A stretch of 64,000 nt of DNA from CBDFNN01 sp965250215. Its GTDB lineage: Bacteria; Bacteroidota; Rhodothermia; Rhodothermales; DATKEJ01. The translations under genes were made by a program, and so were the position numbers. The notes under the pieces were generated by a model, which had not been told where the DNA came from, did not search any database, and saw only the letters and a list, made by a program, of their open reading frames with translations. Where the stretch lies: contig CBDFNN010000004.1 in NCBI GenBank assembly GCA_965250215.1, forward strand, positions 2,170,001-2,234,000, in the 5' to 3' direction. Of this stretch, positions 53,997 to 63,633 are shown in pieces (the stretch's first letter is position 1; every line of letters starts with the position of its first letter).

Positions 53997-54030
53997 GTCT
54001 AACAAACGCTTGCACCCCACATCGACTTCT
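53997..54030 (+). repeat. Left half of an attC site
   Basis: GTCTAAC at 53997-54003 is a perfect R'' core, followed by AAACGCTTGCACC, closely like the left arm of classic attC sites. No matching right arm (GGTGCAAGCGTTAGAC-like) is found in the following 230 bases, so the site seems truncated, which marks the end of the cassette region. Confidence 0.5.
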
Positions 54031-54209
54031 CTTTGCCAGCTTTGGCTTTCGCAGACAAGCTAAAATCATCCTCAGTCTCGATAATTGCTCGTATCTCTGT
54101 TGTCGCAGAAAGCCATCTGGGGCTCAGGCTGGTCACGGGAATTATCCTATATTCAAAACGCCCATATACCTGAAAGTCACACGGCCCAGAGCACACAGAA
54201 GTACAAGCT

Positions 54210-57200
54210 ATGAAACTCGGATTTCTCATCTTATTCAGTGGATTCCTAATTCAATCATCGAACATCCAAAATAGGACGATCTGGCAAATCGGAGTATCCG
54301 ATAATAGCAGTTCTGAATTTTCTCTCGCTCCCAATGAATACGATCAATTCATCGAAAACGATTTTGGTTGGGAAGATCGCTTTTTTCTAGTGGGCTCATC
54401 GACCCCTGAGGATGATTGGCCCTACGTGTTACCAGGGCCGAGCGACCAATGGGGAGGGACATGGAGAACGTCCGGTTGGCGTTCACATACCTTGAATGTT
54501 CTCTTTAGCATCGAAGAGCTTCCTCAAAATGGCGACTGGAAATTGATCGTCGATATTCAAGACATTAATGTTGAAGACATACCGGTTCTAAAGATTACCA
54601 TCAATGGTAAATCATGGAAGTACCGATTGCCCGAAGGTTCTGGCAATAAGACGCTGGAAGGGGAGTCCAAGGAAGGACAGGAATACATTATCGAACTTCC
54701 AATTCCTGCCAAGCTGATTAGAACGGGAGGTAACAGCATTAGCATGACGACGCTTCAAGGATCTTGGTTAATGTTTGATCAGATTCGACTTGAAGGTCCA
54801 GTCGATGCAAAACTCAAGGTACATGATCAGGTTTTCGTACGGGATGTGAGTCCTGCTAACTACGAAATCGAAACCGAATCGGGGCGTGCTCAAGTCCTTC
54901 TCGTCGATGTGGAGCACCTCTCAGGGACACCTAAATTAGAAGTCTTGCTTGACAGCGAAGTGATTTTTTCATCCGACATTGAAACGGGTCGCTATGTTTT
55001 TGAAGCTCCCATGCCCGCGGTAGCGGCGTCGCGGCAAAGTCAGTACAGTGTTTTGATTGATGGCGTAGAAGTTCAATCAGGGGAGCTTGAACGGAGCGCT
55101 CAAGAACAAATCACCTTGGCGGATTACGCGGACACCAAAATGGGCACGGCACATTCACGCTGGATGATCGCACCGGGACCGTGGATGCCTTTTAGTATGG
55201 TGAAATTAAGCCCCGACAATCAAAACAGGGGTTGGCAAGCTGGCTATGACCCGATTTTCGAGACGATTGGAGGCTTTAGCCACATTCATGAATGGACGAT
55301 GGGAGGACTTTCGTTTATGCCAACGAACGGGCCACTAATTACACAAGTTGGCGACCAGAGAAGTCCGGATAAGGGATACCGTTCACGGATCAATACCCAA
55401 ACCGAAGAAGCTCCCATCGGCTACTACAAAGCGGAATTAACCGACTATGATATTGTTGCCGAACTCACCGCCACTACCCGTGGCGGATTTCAGCGCTACA
55501 CCTTTCCGGAAGGAAAAGAAGGGTCTCGCATACTTCTCGATCTGCAAAACCCAGCGGAGTATCCCTATAAATTGGAGGAGGTCTTCATAGAAAAGGTGAC
55601 TGATAATCGAGTTGAAGGCTTTAGCAAACAGTTGTCGCCTAATACCTGGAGCGGTGGGATTTCGCAGGAATATATTGTTCATTTTGTGGCGGAGTTCGAT
55701 CAGCCCATATCGAATTATGGTGTTTGGACAGAGAACGGGACTCAGGAAAACACGGCGGTTCTTGAGGCAATAAATAGCCTCGATGCCGGGGCCTATTTCG
55801 AATTCGACACTCGGGTAAACAAAGGGGTACAGGTTCGCACAGCGATTTCATTCGTGAGTATTGAGAATGCGTCGGAGAATTTAGAAACAGAAATTAGCGA
55901 ACCTTTCGGATGGGATTTCGAAGCGGTGAGGCAAAACAACCTCGATGCATGGAATGATCTTTTTGATCGATTGACGATTTCCACGAACGATAAGCGAGAG
56001 AAGATGCGGTTTTATTCCAATATGTATCGTTCATTGGCTAGCCGGAATATCTTCAGCGATGTAAATGGTCAATGGGTTGATGCGGACGAGGAAGTCAGGC
56101 AATTGGAGGATCCTTCCTCGCCGGTTATAGGATGTGATGCATTCTGGAATACCTTTTGGAATCTGAACCAATTCTGGAATTTGGTCACGCCTGATTGGAG
56201 TAACAACTGGGTAAATTCTCAGCTTGCCATGTATGACGCAGGCGGTTGGTTGGCTAAAGGACCAGCAGGAATGGAATACATTCCGGTGATGGTGGCTGAA
56301 CATGAGATCCCGCTTATTGTTGCTGCACACCAAATGGGCATTGATGGATTTGATGTCGAGAAAGCCTTTGAAGCCGTGAAAAAGATGCAGACGGTACCGG
56401 GACGAGAAGTTGGCGGTGGTTTTGCGGGAAATCGTGATCTAGAAGCCTACTTAGAGCATAAATATGTGCCTTACGACAAAGGTCGATTTTCAAATTCTTT
56501 GGAGTATGCTTTCGATGATTGGACCGTTGCTCAGTTTGCAAAATCACTGGGAAAGGAGAGCGATTACGAGACCTTTATCGAGCGTGGCTACTACTGGAGG
56601 AATGTGATTGATGCGGAGACTGGCTATGCCCGCATGAAGCATTCCGATGGAAGTTGGATGCCCGATTTTGATCCCTATAAATCAGGAGCAAATAAACAAT
56701 ATGTTGAAGGCAATGCTTGGCAGTTAACCTTTTTTGTGCCGCAGGATGTGCCGGCCCTGGCTGAATCGATAGGAAAAGAGCGTTTCATCGAACGCCTAGA
56801 TTGGGGATTCAACAATAGCGATGAAACCCGCTTCAACGGAAAAAATGATCAATACTGGAATTATCCGGTGGTCCAGGGCAATCAACAGTCAATGCACTTT
56901 GCATTCTTGTTCAATTGGGTAGGCAAGCCATGGCTCACACAGAAATGGAGCAGGCAAATCATTGATCGATATTATGGCTATGGATTGGCCAATGCTTACC
57001 TGGGAGACGAAGATCAGGGGCAAATGAGCGCCTGGTTTATTATGGCCTCGCTGGGCTTGTTTCAAACCGATGGCGGCGCCCGTGTTGATCCGATTTATGA
57101 AATTGCTAGTCCGCTTTATGAGAAAGTTGAAGTTGACTTGGGTGGACGATTCGGTCGAGGTGATACCTTTGTCATCGAAGCAGTAAATGCCTCGCGCCTA

Positions 57201-57353
57201 AATAAGTATGTCCAATCAGCAACATTGAACGGCGAGACCCTACAAGACTTCAAGTTTCCTGCAAGCGAACTATTGAAAGGTGGTAAACTTGAATTGGAAA
57301 TGGGTCCCGAACCCAATGTGAATTGGGGAGCAGGTACGACGTCTGAGAAATAG
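54210..57353 (+). CDS. GH92 family alpha-mannosidase with N-terminal lyase-type carbohydrate-binding domain
   Basis: A 1047-residue exported enzyme. After a signal peptide, residues 20-195 form a polysaccharide-lyase domain-3-like beta-sandwich (WQIGVSDNSSSEF, WRSHTLNVLFSI). From about 300 comes GH92: GTAHSRWMIAPGPWMPF, GGFSHIHEWTMGGL, then the barrel with CDAFWNTFWNLN, YVEGNAWQLTFFVP (general acid Glu) and LGDEDQGQMSAWFIMASLG (base Asp). GH92 enzymes are calcium-dependent exo-alpha-mannosidases. The nearby mannose-type sugar module makes release of mannose for uptake plausible. Confidence 0.88.
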   Translation: MKLGFLILFSGFLIQSSNIQNRTIWQIGVSDNSSSEFSLAPNEYDQFIENDFGWEDRFFLVGSSTPEDDWPYVLPGPSDQWGGTWRTSGWRSHTLNVLFSIEELPQNGDWKLIVDIQDINVEDIPVLKITINGKSWKYRLPEGSGNKTLEGESKEGQEYIIELPIPAKLIRTGGNSISMTTLQGSWLMFDQIRLEGPVDAKLKVHDQVFVRDVSPANYEIETESGRAQVLLVDVEHLSGTPKLEVLLDSEVIFSSDIETGRYVFEAPMPAVAASRQSQYSVLIDGVEVQSGELERSAQEQITLADYADTKMGTAHSRWMIAPGPWMPFSMVKLSPDNQNRGWQAGYDPIFETIGGFSHIHEWTMGGLSFMPTNGPLITQVGDQRSPDKGYRSRINTQTEEAPIGYYKAELTDYDIVAELTATTRGGFQRYTFPEGKEGSRILLDLQNPAEYPYKLEEVFIEKVTDNRVEGFSKQLSPNTWSGGISQEYIVHFVAEFDQPISNYGVWTENGTQENTAVLEAINSLDAGAYFEFDTRVNKGVQVRTAISFVSIENASENLETEISEPFGWDFEAVRQNNLDAWNDLFDRLTISTNDKREKMRFYSNMYRSLASRNIFSDVNGQWVDADEEVRQLEDPSSPVIGCDAFWNTFWNLNQFWNLVTPDWSNNWVNSQLAMYDAGGWLAKGPAGMEYIPVMVAEHEIPLIVAAHQMGIDGFDVEKAFEAVKKMQTVPGREVGGGFAGNRDLEAYLEHKYVPYDKGRFSNSLEYAFDDWTVAQFAKSLGKESDYETFIERGYYWRNVIDAETGYARMKHSDGSWMPDFDPYKSGANKQYVEGNAWQLTFFVPQDVPALAESIGKERFIERLDWGFNNSDETRFNGKNDQYWNYPVVQGNQQSMHFAFLFNWVGKPWLTQKWSRQIIDRYYGYGLANAYLGDEDQGQMSAWFIMASLGLFQTDGGARVDPIYEIASPLYEKVEVDLGGRFGRGDTFVIEAVNASRLNKYVQSATLNGETLQDFKFPASELLKGGKLELEMGPEPNVNWGAGTTSEK

Positions 57354-57466
57354 TGCGCGAGGTTTAAAGAAAGACTCATTGTTTGCGTTTATTCTTGTCT
57401 TGCCCGATTCTTGTAATGAAGTCTTAGTCGACTCACTCCATGAGTTATGCAAAACAGGAGAGAAAA

Positions 57467-58465
57467 ATGAAGCCATTTAGTATCGTCTTTGCTTTCCTAC
57501 TATTTGTCCCAGCTTGCTCGGCCCAATCACAATCGGGCCCCCAAGGTCCAGATCAAGGTGGCATGGAAGACAATTTTATTCTTGGCCAGTTTGTTGATTG
57601 GGATAGAAAAGCTACTCCAACATTGGTATTGAGAATTCACGGCGCTGGTCGCCTTCAAACCTTCGCCGACATTTCTGACAGCGGCGAGTTTAAATTAACC
57701 TTACCAGAAGTCCCGGCAAAAGGGAACTATGGTTCAGTGAACTGCAGAAGCCTTACAAAAGGCCTCATCGTTGTTGCCACGGACATTTCACTGCTTACCC
57801 AGTTACCGGGATTTTCTTCTCCAGGCAGATGGGATCAAGGCTACAGTCAGATCGGCATGGCCCTTTTTGCAGACGAGACCTTTAGTATGAACATCGGAAA
57901 GGCAAGTGGGAAACGAGCACACTGGATGTTCAGCTTGAAGGAGCGGAGCGTTGAGGTCGACGAATGTAACAATGCAAATAGTTTTCAATTGGACGCGGAC
58001 TGGAATGCCTTCACGGTTGTTAGCGGTCCTAGCGGAGGTCCACATATCTATCACACAGGTTTAGATGACGAGCTAGGATGGTATTGGTATGCATTTCCAG
58101 AGGACATGGCAAAAGGAGTTCCGTTATCCTCCAGTCAAGCTCAAGACTCCGTGGAAAGTACTCAAAAAACAAGACCGGATGCCTCCGAAATCAAGGCCGA
58201 ATGGCTACTAGGAGAGTGGACAGGTGTGCAAGCAGATGTTCAAATGCAGATGCAGCTAAAACCCTCTGGAGGTGTTTGGCTAGAAAGCGAAAAAAACGGC
58301 CGGATGAAAACCATGAAAGGGAATTGGTCGCTGAGTGATGGTGAGTTTGTTTTGGACATTGAGGAAGGAGAATTGCGATTCAATATCGAGAAGAGCTCTG
58401 AAACTAGTTTTCGACTTTTTGGAAAAGCAGCGAGTAGCGAGATTGTCTTCACTCGCGGGGATTGA
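57467..58465 (+). CDS. Hypothetical exported protein with C-terminal lipocalin-like region
   Basis: A 332-residue protein with a signal peptide ending in LFVPACSAQ, so it may be a lipoprotein. Residues 35-230 are beta-rich without a family I recognise. The last 90 residues (AEWLLGEWTGVQADVQMQM ... MKGNWSLSDGEFVLDI) look like a small lipocalin-type barrel. The ATG at 57467 is preceded by AGGAGAG at good spacing, a rare clear ribosome binding site here, and begins the signal. Confidence 0.65.
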   Translation: MKPFSIVFAFLLFVPACSAQSQSGPQGPDQGGMEDNFILGQFVDWDRKATPTLVLRIHGAGRLQTFADISDSGEFKLTLPEVPAKGNYGSVNCRSLTKGLIVVATDISLLTQLPGFSSPGRWDQGYSQIGMALFADETFSMNIGKASGKRAHWMFSLKERSVEVDECNNANSFQLDADWNAFTVVSGPSGGPHIYHTGLDDELGWYWYAFPEDMAKGVPLSSSQAQDSVESTQKTRPDASEIKAEWLLGEWTGVQADVQMQMQLKPSGGVWLESEKNGRMKTMKGNWSLSDGEFVLDIEEGELRFNIEKSSETSFRLFGKAASSEIVFTRGD

Positions 58466-58516
58466 GAGAGAGCTCAGTCATTCGTGCATAAAAATGATTC
58501 AGAGGAGGTAGATAAC

Positions 58517-58876
58517 ATGTCTCAATACATCGATGGGTTCGTTCTTCCAATTCCAAAAAACCGATTGGAAGAATACAAACGAGTCTCAGAACTCGTGGCT
58601 GACATTTGGAAGGAACATGGCGCACTTGATTACAGAGAGTGTATCGGTGACGATTTACGACTGGAGGGTACACGGTCCTTCACAGACGTGCTCGAAGCAG
58701 AAGGAGATGAAACAATTGTATTTGGTTGGGTCGTCTTTGAATCTCGAGAGTCGCGCGACTTGGCAAATAAAAAGGTTGCCAATGATCCAAGGATGGCCGA
58801 TTTGATTGATCCATTTGCTATTGGCTTTGATGCCGCTCGGATGGCGTACGGAGGATTCCGGACCTTCCTAGAATAG
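58517..58876 (+). CDS. DUF1428 family protein
   Basis: A 119-residue cytosolic protein that matches DUF1428: YIDGFVLPIPKNRLEEYKRV, GALDYRECIGDDL, VVFESRESRDLANKKV and FAIGFDAARMAYGGF. The family is an alpha/beta barrel (dimeric ferredoxin-like) of unknown function. AGGAGGTAGATAAC directly before the ATG at 58517 fixes the start; the open frame reaches 33 bases further upstream. Confidence 0.85.
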   Translation: MSQYIDGFVLPIPKNRLEEYKRVSELVADIWKEHGALDYRECIGDDLRLEGTRSFTDVLEAEGDETIVFGWVVFESRESRDLANKKVANDPRMADLIDPFAIGFDAARMAYGGFRTFLE

Positions 58877-58967
58877 TAAGAGATTGGACATCGCAAAAGA
58901 TGACAAAGACGGGCGAGGATGCGCAATCTCAGCTCTCTCGCTTGCAGTCTAATTCCCAAACAACTTC

Positions 58968-59357
58968 TCAGCTTTGAATGGTCGTCTTCGCCTTCCCTTG
59001 GGCTCGTCGCGATCTGAAAAAGTAGAATCCTAGGCACGCCTGAGCAATCAATAAACCCAGAAATTCCCGTGTCACTTCGATATACATCTTCTCAGGGGTC
59101 ATCTCCTGGAAGATACTGGCACCATCTTGCTGGTTGAGAATTTCATAGACCCCAGGCCCAGTCATTACCAGCCCGGCCAAGCATAATACCATAGCCAATT
59201 TTACCAGCGGAAGGTTGTATTTATTGAAAAGTGCGAGGAGCGGTACCAATGCCACGATCCCATAGAGGGTTACCCAGATATAGGGGTCGGCATCGTTGAA
59301 CTGTACTTCGGCGAAATAGATGAAGAGTATAACAAAGAGAATGTCGACGATTTTCAT
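58968..59357 (-). CDS. TMEM220 family membrane protein
   Basis: A 129-residue protein with four hydrophobic helices. The segment YFAEVQFNDADPYIWVTLYG is the mark of the TMEM220 family (helix 1, QxNDxDP, helix 2). No function is known. The ATG at 59357 begins the family sequence; the frame is open for 33 more codons upstream without similarity. Confidence 0.72.
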   Translation of the reverse strand: MKIVDILFVILFIYFAEVQFNDADPYIWVTLYGIVALVPLLALFNKYNLPLVKLAMVLCLAGLVMTGPGVYEILNQQDGASIFQEMTPEKMYIEVTREFLGLLIAQACLGFYFFRSRRAQGKAKTTIQS

Positions 59358-59654
59358 AGTGTAGCAGGCTGTAGAGCTGTCGAGGGCGGGGTGGGTCGTC
59401 TGGCACGATCCATCGAATATCAGGATTATTCTGGACAGCTTCAACAGTCGATGCACCTTTTAGTGGCTTTTGATACCTTGTTCTTTCGAGAAAACATGAA
59501 AAAACACCTTAGTGGTAGTGAGCCCTGAGTCTTAGGATAGGCATTTCCGAAATGCTCGAGCCTAATGATCTCCTACGCAAGGAGTAGTGCGAAAGAATGG
59601 AGACACTCAATACTTTCTTTATAGCTATTGAACTAAATTAGACACCTGACTGGA

Positions 59655-60419
59655 ATGCAAAACCCTTTTATTCCCGCTGCCGGCGGCGTGCTGAGCGCCG
59701 ATATTGCCGTACCTGATCATGATAACGAAGTCGCCTTTTACCGGTCGATTCTCACGACAGGCGAAAACCCGCTCTGGCGCGATGACCTCATGAACAATCT
59801 AGGTACACCGGTGATTGGCCTCGGGGCTCGTATTCCCGAATATGAGGGAATGCCTTTGCAGTGGATGCCTCACTTTCAGGTCAATGATATAGCTGCCAGT
59901 GTGGATGCGGCGCTTGAGATGGGAGGCAAGGAACTCATGCACGGCAAAGCCGATGATGGCCAAAGCCAATGGGCTGTTGTTGGTGATTCCGATGGAGCGG
60001 CCTTCGGTCTTATTCCTGTTGTCGCTCCTGAGTCTGTTTCAACGAATCTGAATGAGCGCCAGGGCAGGATTTCTTGGCTCTCATTGACGGTGCCTAACGC
60101 CGAGTCTAGTCGGGACTTCTATCATCGCGTGGTGGGTTGGAGCGTCAAGCGTAACGAAACGAAAGCTGCGTTAGGTCAGGTCGCGAAGTTTAAAATGCAG
60201 ATTGATAAGGACACAAGTGCTGCGGAAATTATTCAGAGTCAGGATGAGCAGGCTAGGGGCCAAGCTGTTTGGCTGATTCACTTGCCTGTTGATGATCTTG
60301 CTGAAAGCCTCCGATGCTTGAAAGACGGTGGCGGTGAAATCATTGAAGAATTTAAAGAGCCAGGCGGAGCTGTTGTCCGTGATCCAGTCGGTGTATACCT
60401 AGCTCTGCGGAAGGGGTAA
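59655..60419 (+). CDS. VOC family protein with two glyoxalase-like domains
   Basis: A 254-residue protein with two vicinal-oxygen-chelate units. The first begins LSADIAVPDHDNEVAFYRSI and the second ISWLSLTVPNAESSRDFYHRVVGW; each ends in a strand with a Glu or Asp region (GKADDGQSQWAVVGDSDGAA, GGAVVRDPVGVYLAL). Members are metal-dependent dioxygenases, isomerases or drug-binding proteins. The exact role cannot be assigned. Confidence 0.78.
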   Translation: MQNPFIPAAGGVLSADIAVPDHDNEVAFYRSILTTGENPLWRDDLMNNLGTPVIGLGARIPEYEGMPLQWMPHFQVNDIAASVDAALEMGGKELMHGKADDGQSQWAVVGDSDGAAFGLIPVVAPESVSTNLNERQGRISWLSLTVPNAESSRDFYHRVVGWSVKRNETKAALGQVAKFKMQIDKDTSAAEIIQSQDEQARGQAVWLIHLPVDDLAESLRCLKDGGGEIIEEFKEPGGAVVRDPVGVYLALRKG

Positions 60420-60659
60420 TTTACCGACGCGAAGCTTGGCACATTCTTTTCAGCTGGATCGATTCTCGTCCGAATAATTCAGAGATGGACTACTTTAAAG
60501 TAAAGATTGCAGATGCGGGAATTGGTCCGGCAGGAAGTATATTGCGAGGAAGAACGGAGGTTTAGCATCCAATGAATAATGGAGATTCAAGTTGCGCTTG
60601 GCGCGGACGATTAACGATCGAATTCGGCCGAGTCCAGAAAAAAAGAAGGTTTGATCCGA

Positions 60660-61412
60660 GTGAAAACGGTTTTCTGTATTCTGTTCACAAGTTTCTTTGC
60701 TACGGCTGTAAATGCTCAGATTGCGGGGCAAATCAACTATGATGACCCAACCGGCCTTTTCTCTCAAAAAGGAAAGGTGCTTACCTTTAGGCACAGTCAT
60801 TCTTTGGGGAAAGTCGGCAGATATGAATCCTCGATCGTACCTTTCATGGCATATAATGCCGATTCATTGGACATCATTCAAGCTGCAATCGATTTTCCCC
60901 AATCTTTTGCGTTCAAGAAAGACTCGGTTGCCGTTCGGACGAATTCTGGAGGGAGCTTGTACGAATCTTTTGATCGTTGGAAACTCTCATTTAATCCCGG
61001 TTTTCTATTTGCTGAGAATGCCGGTGGACGATCGTTTTTTAGATATCCTACGACTTTGTCCTACAGCTTCCCTGTGAAAAACTGGGTGAACAGTGTATCG
61101 ACAACCTGGCTAGCTTTTCGTCCCTTTGAAAAAGAGGGACTCGAACCAAATACCGGATATTTTCTTTTGCTCGATAATCGTATTACAGGCTACTACGAAG
61201 ATTGGACTTTTTCATTGACAGGAACGCTCGTTGGAGCATTTCTTAATATCGAAGGTGACGAAACCGACGTGACGGGCCTTGTTGGTCGAATTGATATCTA
61301 CTATGAAAAGTATCGAGTTGGAATGCAATTCTTGAAAAACAAAGTCGTGTACAACAGCGTCAGCGATGAAAGGTCTTCGGATACAATAGTGAAACTATAC
61401 AAAAAGCTGTAG
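60660..61412 (+). CDS. Hypothetical exported protein, probable outer membrane or periplasmic
   Basis: A 250-residue protein with a signal peptide (KTVFCILFTSFFATAVNAQ). The rest is rich in beta strands with aromatic residues (YPTTLSYSFPVKNWVNSVSTTW, ITGYYEDWTFSLTGTLVG), consistent with an outer membrane barrel. No family is recognised. I chose GTG at 60660 because AAGAAGG lies 12 bases upstream and the signal starts there; a TTG at 60651 is possible. Confidence 0.6.
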   Translation: MKTVFCILFTSFFATAVNAQIAGQINYDDPTGLFSQKGKVLTFRHSHSLGKVGRYESSIVPFMAYNADSLDIIQAAIDFPQSFAFKKDSVAVRTNSGGSLYESFDRWKLSFNPGFLFAENAGGRSFFRYPTTLSYSFPVKNWVNSVSTTWLAFRPFEKEGLEPNTGYFLLLDNRITGYYEDWTFSLTGTLVGAFLNIEGDETDVTGLVGRIDIYYEKYRVGMQFLKNKVVYNSVSDERSSDTIVKLYKKL

Positions 61413-61540
61413 ACGGACTGTCGGGTGCAACAATGTTATCGATATCCCACAGAGATCCTGCATTTTCTCTTCAGTCTGGTCACGAGTTGACTATGCTCGA
61501 AAGATGAAAACAAGAAATGAATGATATTTCACTTTACGGC

Positions 61541-61567
61541 AAAAAAAAGGCCCCACTCGGGGCCTTT
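61541..61567 (-). terminator. Rho-independent terminator of dnaK
   Basis: AAAAGGCCCC-GAGT-GGGGCCTTTT on the minus strand, a perfect 10-base-pair stem with the run of T extended to eight. It begins 4 bases after the dnaK stop. Its symmetry lets it also stop the convergent plus-strand transcript. Confidence 0.9.
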
Positions 61568-61570
61568 TCT

Positions 61571-63493
61571 CTAGTTCTCTTCTTCGTCGACGACTTCGAA
61601 GTTCGCGTCTTGAACTTCTTCGCCTTCATCCGTGACATCGTCAGGGGGAGCACCACCTTCTGGATCACCTTGAGGGGCATTGGCTTGAGCCTCTTGTTGG
61701 GCGTTGTAGAGATCCTGGCTAGCATCCTGCCAAGCCTGGTTCATCTCGTTCATCGAGGTTTCGACTTCAGCTAGATCCTTAGACTCAAAAGCAGCTTTCA
61801 AAGTCACAAGACCAGCTTCGATTCGATCTTTCTTTTCAGCGGGAAGCTTGTCGCCAAACTCGTCCAAGTTTTTCTGAGTCGTGAAAATCATCGAGTCGGC
61901 CTCGTTGAACTTGCTGACTTCTTCTTTCTTGGCTTTGTCCTCATCGGCATGCTCCTCGGCATCTCGTCGCATTTTTTCGATTTCTTCCTCCGAAAGTCCG
62001 GAGGATGCCTCGATACGAATAGACTTCTCTTTACCCGTCGCTTTGTCTTTTGCAGACACACTAAGGATTCCATTGGCATCGATGTCAAAACTGACCTCGA
62101 CTTGAGGAAGTCCACGCGGAGAAGGAGGGATGCCATCTAAATGGAATCGACCAATGGTTCGGTTGCCCTGAGCCATGGACCGGTCTCCTTGCAGAACGTG
62201 AATCTCAACCGATGGCTGATTATCAGCTGCCGTCGAGAAGGTCTCTGATTTTTTCGTTGGGATTGTTGTGTTGGATTCGATCAAGCTCGTCATGACTCCA
62301 CCAAGAGTCTCGATTCCGAGATTCAATGGCGTGACGTCTAGAAGGACGACATCTTGAACATCACCTGAGAGAACACCGCCTTGAATGGCAGCACCTAGTG
62401 CGACAACCTCATCTGGATTCACGGATCGGTTTGGCTTCTTGCCAAAGAACTCCTCTACAACTTCCTGAATCTTGGGCATCCTTGTTGAACCACCGACCAA
62501 GATCACTTCGTCAATCTCGGCTTTGCTAAATCCGGCGTCTTTCAAAGCCTTTTCCATTGGAGGCATAGTTCGGCTGATCAAGTCGTCGCAAAGCTGCTCG
62601 AATTTGGAACGAGTAATATCTAAGACCAAGTGCTTCGGTCCTTCAGCGGTCGCAGTGACGAAGGGAAGGTTTACGTTGGTTGTGTTGGCCGATGACAATT
62701 CCATTTTGGCTTTCTCAGCAGCTTCTTTGAGTCGCTGTAGTGCCATGGCATCATTCCTAAGATCAATACCTTCGTTCTTCTTGAATTCGTCAGCGATGTA
62801 GTCAATCAACTTCTGATCGAAGTCATCTCCACCCAAATGTGTGTCACCATTGGTGCTCTTGACTTCAAAAACGCCGTCACCCAATTCTAGGATCGATATA
62901 TCATAAGTACCACCACCGAGGTCAAATACTGCGATCTTTTGATCGCCTTTATTCTCAACGCCATAGGCCAATGCAGCGGCCGTTGGCTCGTTGATAATTC
63001 GCTTTACCTCAAGGCCGGCTATTTCGCCTGCCTCCTTGGTAGCTTTTCGCTGGCCATCGTTGAAGTAGGCCGGTACCGTAATAACAGCCTCGGTAACTTT
63101 CTCACCTAAATACTCTTCCGCGGTCTGCTTCAATTTCGTCAAAACGACAGCGGAAATTTCCTGGGGTGTGTAAACTTTATCCTGGATGCTGACACGAGCT
63201 GTATCGTTGTCGCCTTTGATCACCTTGTAAGGGACCGTTTTTAACTCCGATCCGACTTCAGCATGCTTTCGACCCATAAATCGCTTGATTGAAAATATTG
63301 TGTTTTCTGGATTGGTGATAGCCTGCCTTTTTGCGGGCGCTCCAACGAGTCGCTCGCCATCCTTTTTGTAGGCAACAACCGAAGGGGTTGTTCGGCCTCC
63401 CTCGGCGTTTGGAATAACGACGGCTTCGTTTCCTTCCATTACGGCAACAACTGAATTAGTCGTTCCGAGGTCGATTCCTATAATCTTACCCAT
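61571..63493 (-). CDS. dnaK: Chaperone protein DnaK (Hsp70)
   Basis: A 640-residue Hsp70. The ATPase domain opens IIGIDLGTTNSVVAVMEG and has VITVPAYFNDGQR, IAVFDLGGGTYDISIL and VGGSTRMPKIQE; the substrate domain contains LLDVTPLNLGIETLGG and FHLDGIPPSPRGLPQVEV, and the tail ends in an acidic stretch (DANFEVVDEEEN). Full length. It folds and protects client proteins with DnaJ and GrpE, whose genes are not adjacent. Tandem ATGTCATA repeats lie about 85 bases upstream of the start. Confidence 0.97.
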   Translation of the reverse strand: MGKIIGIDLGTTNSVVAVMEGNEAVVIPNAEGGRTTPSVVAYKKDGERLVGAPAKRQAITNPENTIFSIKRFMGRKHAEVGSELKTVPYKVIKGDNDTARVSIQDKVYTPQEISAVVLTKLKQTAEEYLGEKVTEAVITVPAYFNDGQRKATKEAGEIAGLEVKRIINEPTAAALAYGVENKGDQKIAVFDLGGGTYDISILELGDGVFEVKSTNGDTHLGGDDFDQKLIDYIADEFKKNEGIDLRNDAMALQRLKEAAEKAKMELSSANTTNVNLPFVTATAEGPKHLVLDITRSKFEQLCDDLISRTMPPMEKALKDAGFSKAEIDEVILVGGSTRMPKIQEVVEEFFGKKPNRSVNPDEVVALGAAIQGGVLSGDVQDVVLLDVTPLNLGIETLGGVMTSLIESNTTIPTKKSETFSTAADNQPSVEIHVLQGDRSMAQGNRTIGRFHLDGIPPSPRGLPQVEVSFDIDANGILSVSAKDKATGKEKSIRIEASSGLSEEEIEKMRRDAEEHADEDKAKKEEVSKFNEADSMIFTTQKNLDEFGDKLPAEKKDRIEAGLVTLKAAFESKDLAEVETSMNEMNQAWQDASQDLYNAQQEAQANAPQGDPEGGAPPDDVTDEGEEVQDANFEVVDEEEN

Positions 63494-63572
63494 TTCTTGC
63501 TTTTGTGTATTTGCGGTTGGTTGTCAAATCTTTCAATCATTGTATATCAAAAGAGATGCCAAGGCCTCATTT

Positions 63573-63588
63573 TATGACATTATGACAT
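63573..63588. repeat. Two tandem 8-base repeats upstream of dnaK
   Basis: TATGACAT occurs twice in direct tandem, 80-95 bases upstream of the dnaK start. No CIRCE element was seen in this gap, so these repeats are a candidate for a regulatory site. Confidence 0.3.
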
Positions 63589-63633
63589 GTTGGTAGCTCG
63601 TAGATGTACTTATTGACAGACTTCAAGCGTTTA

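Larger units (their letters stand above)
49933..54003. mobile_element. Degenerate integron-like segment
   Basis: A deleted IntI integrase on the minus strand is followed, on its 5' side, by plus-strand genes pointing away from it. They are a GH-like gene, a TetR relic, a 165-residue membrane protein, a 128-bp attC-like site at 53097-53224, an alpha/beta hydrolase with cassette spacing, and a half attC at 53997. This is integron layout. The borders are approximate, the attI is not identified, and the GH-like gene may not be a cassette. Confidence 0.6.

Noticed and set aside
53999..54229. 76-codon minus-strand frame ending inside the half attC and overlapping the GH92 start
   Set aside because: It overlaps the GH92 signal peptide, has no family match that I recognise, and its stop falls inside the recombination core. 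It could be a fragment of a lost cassette gene, but I cannot support it.
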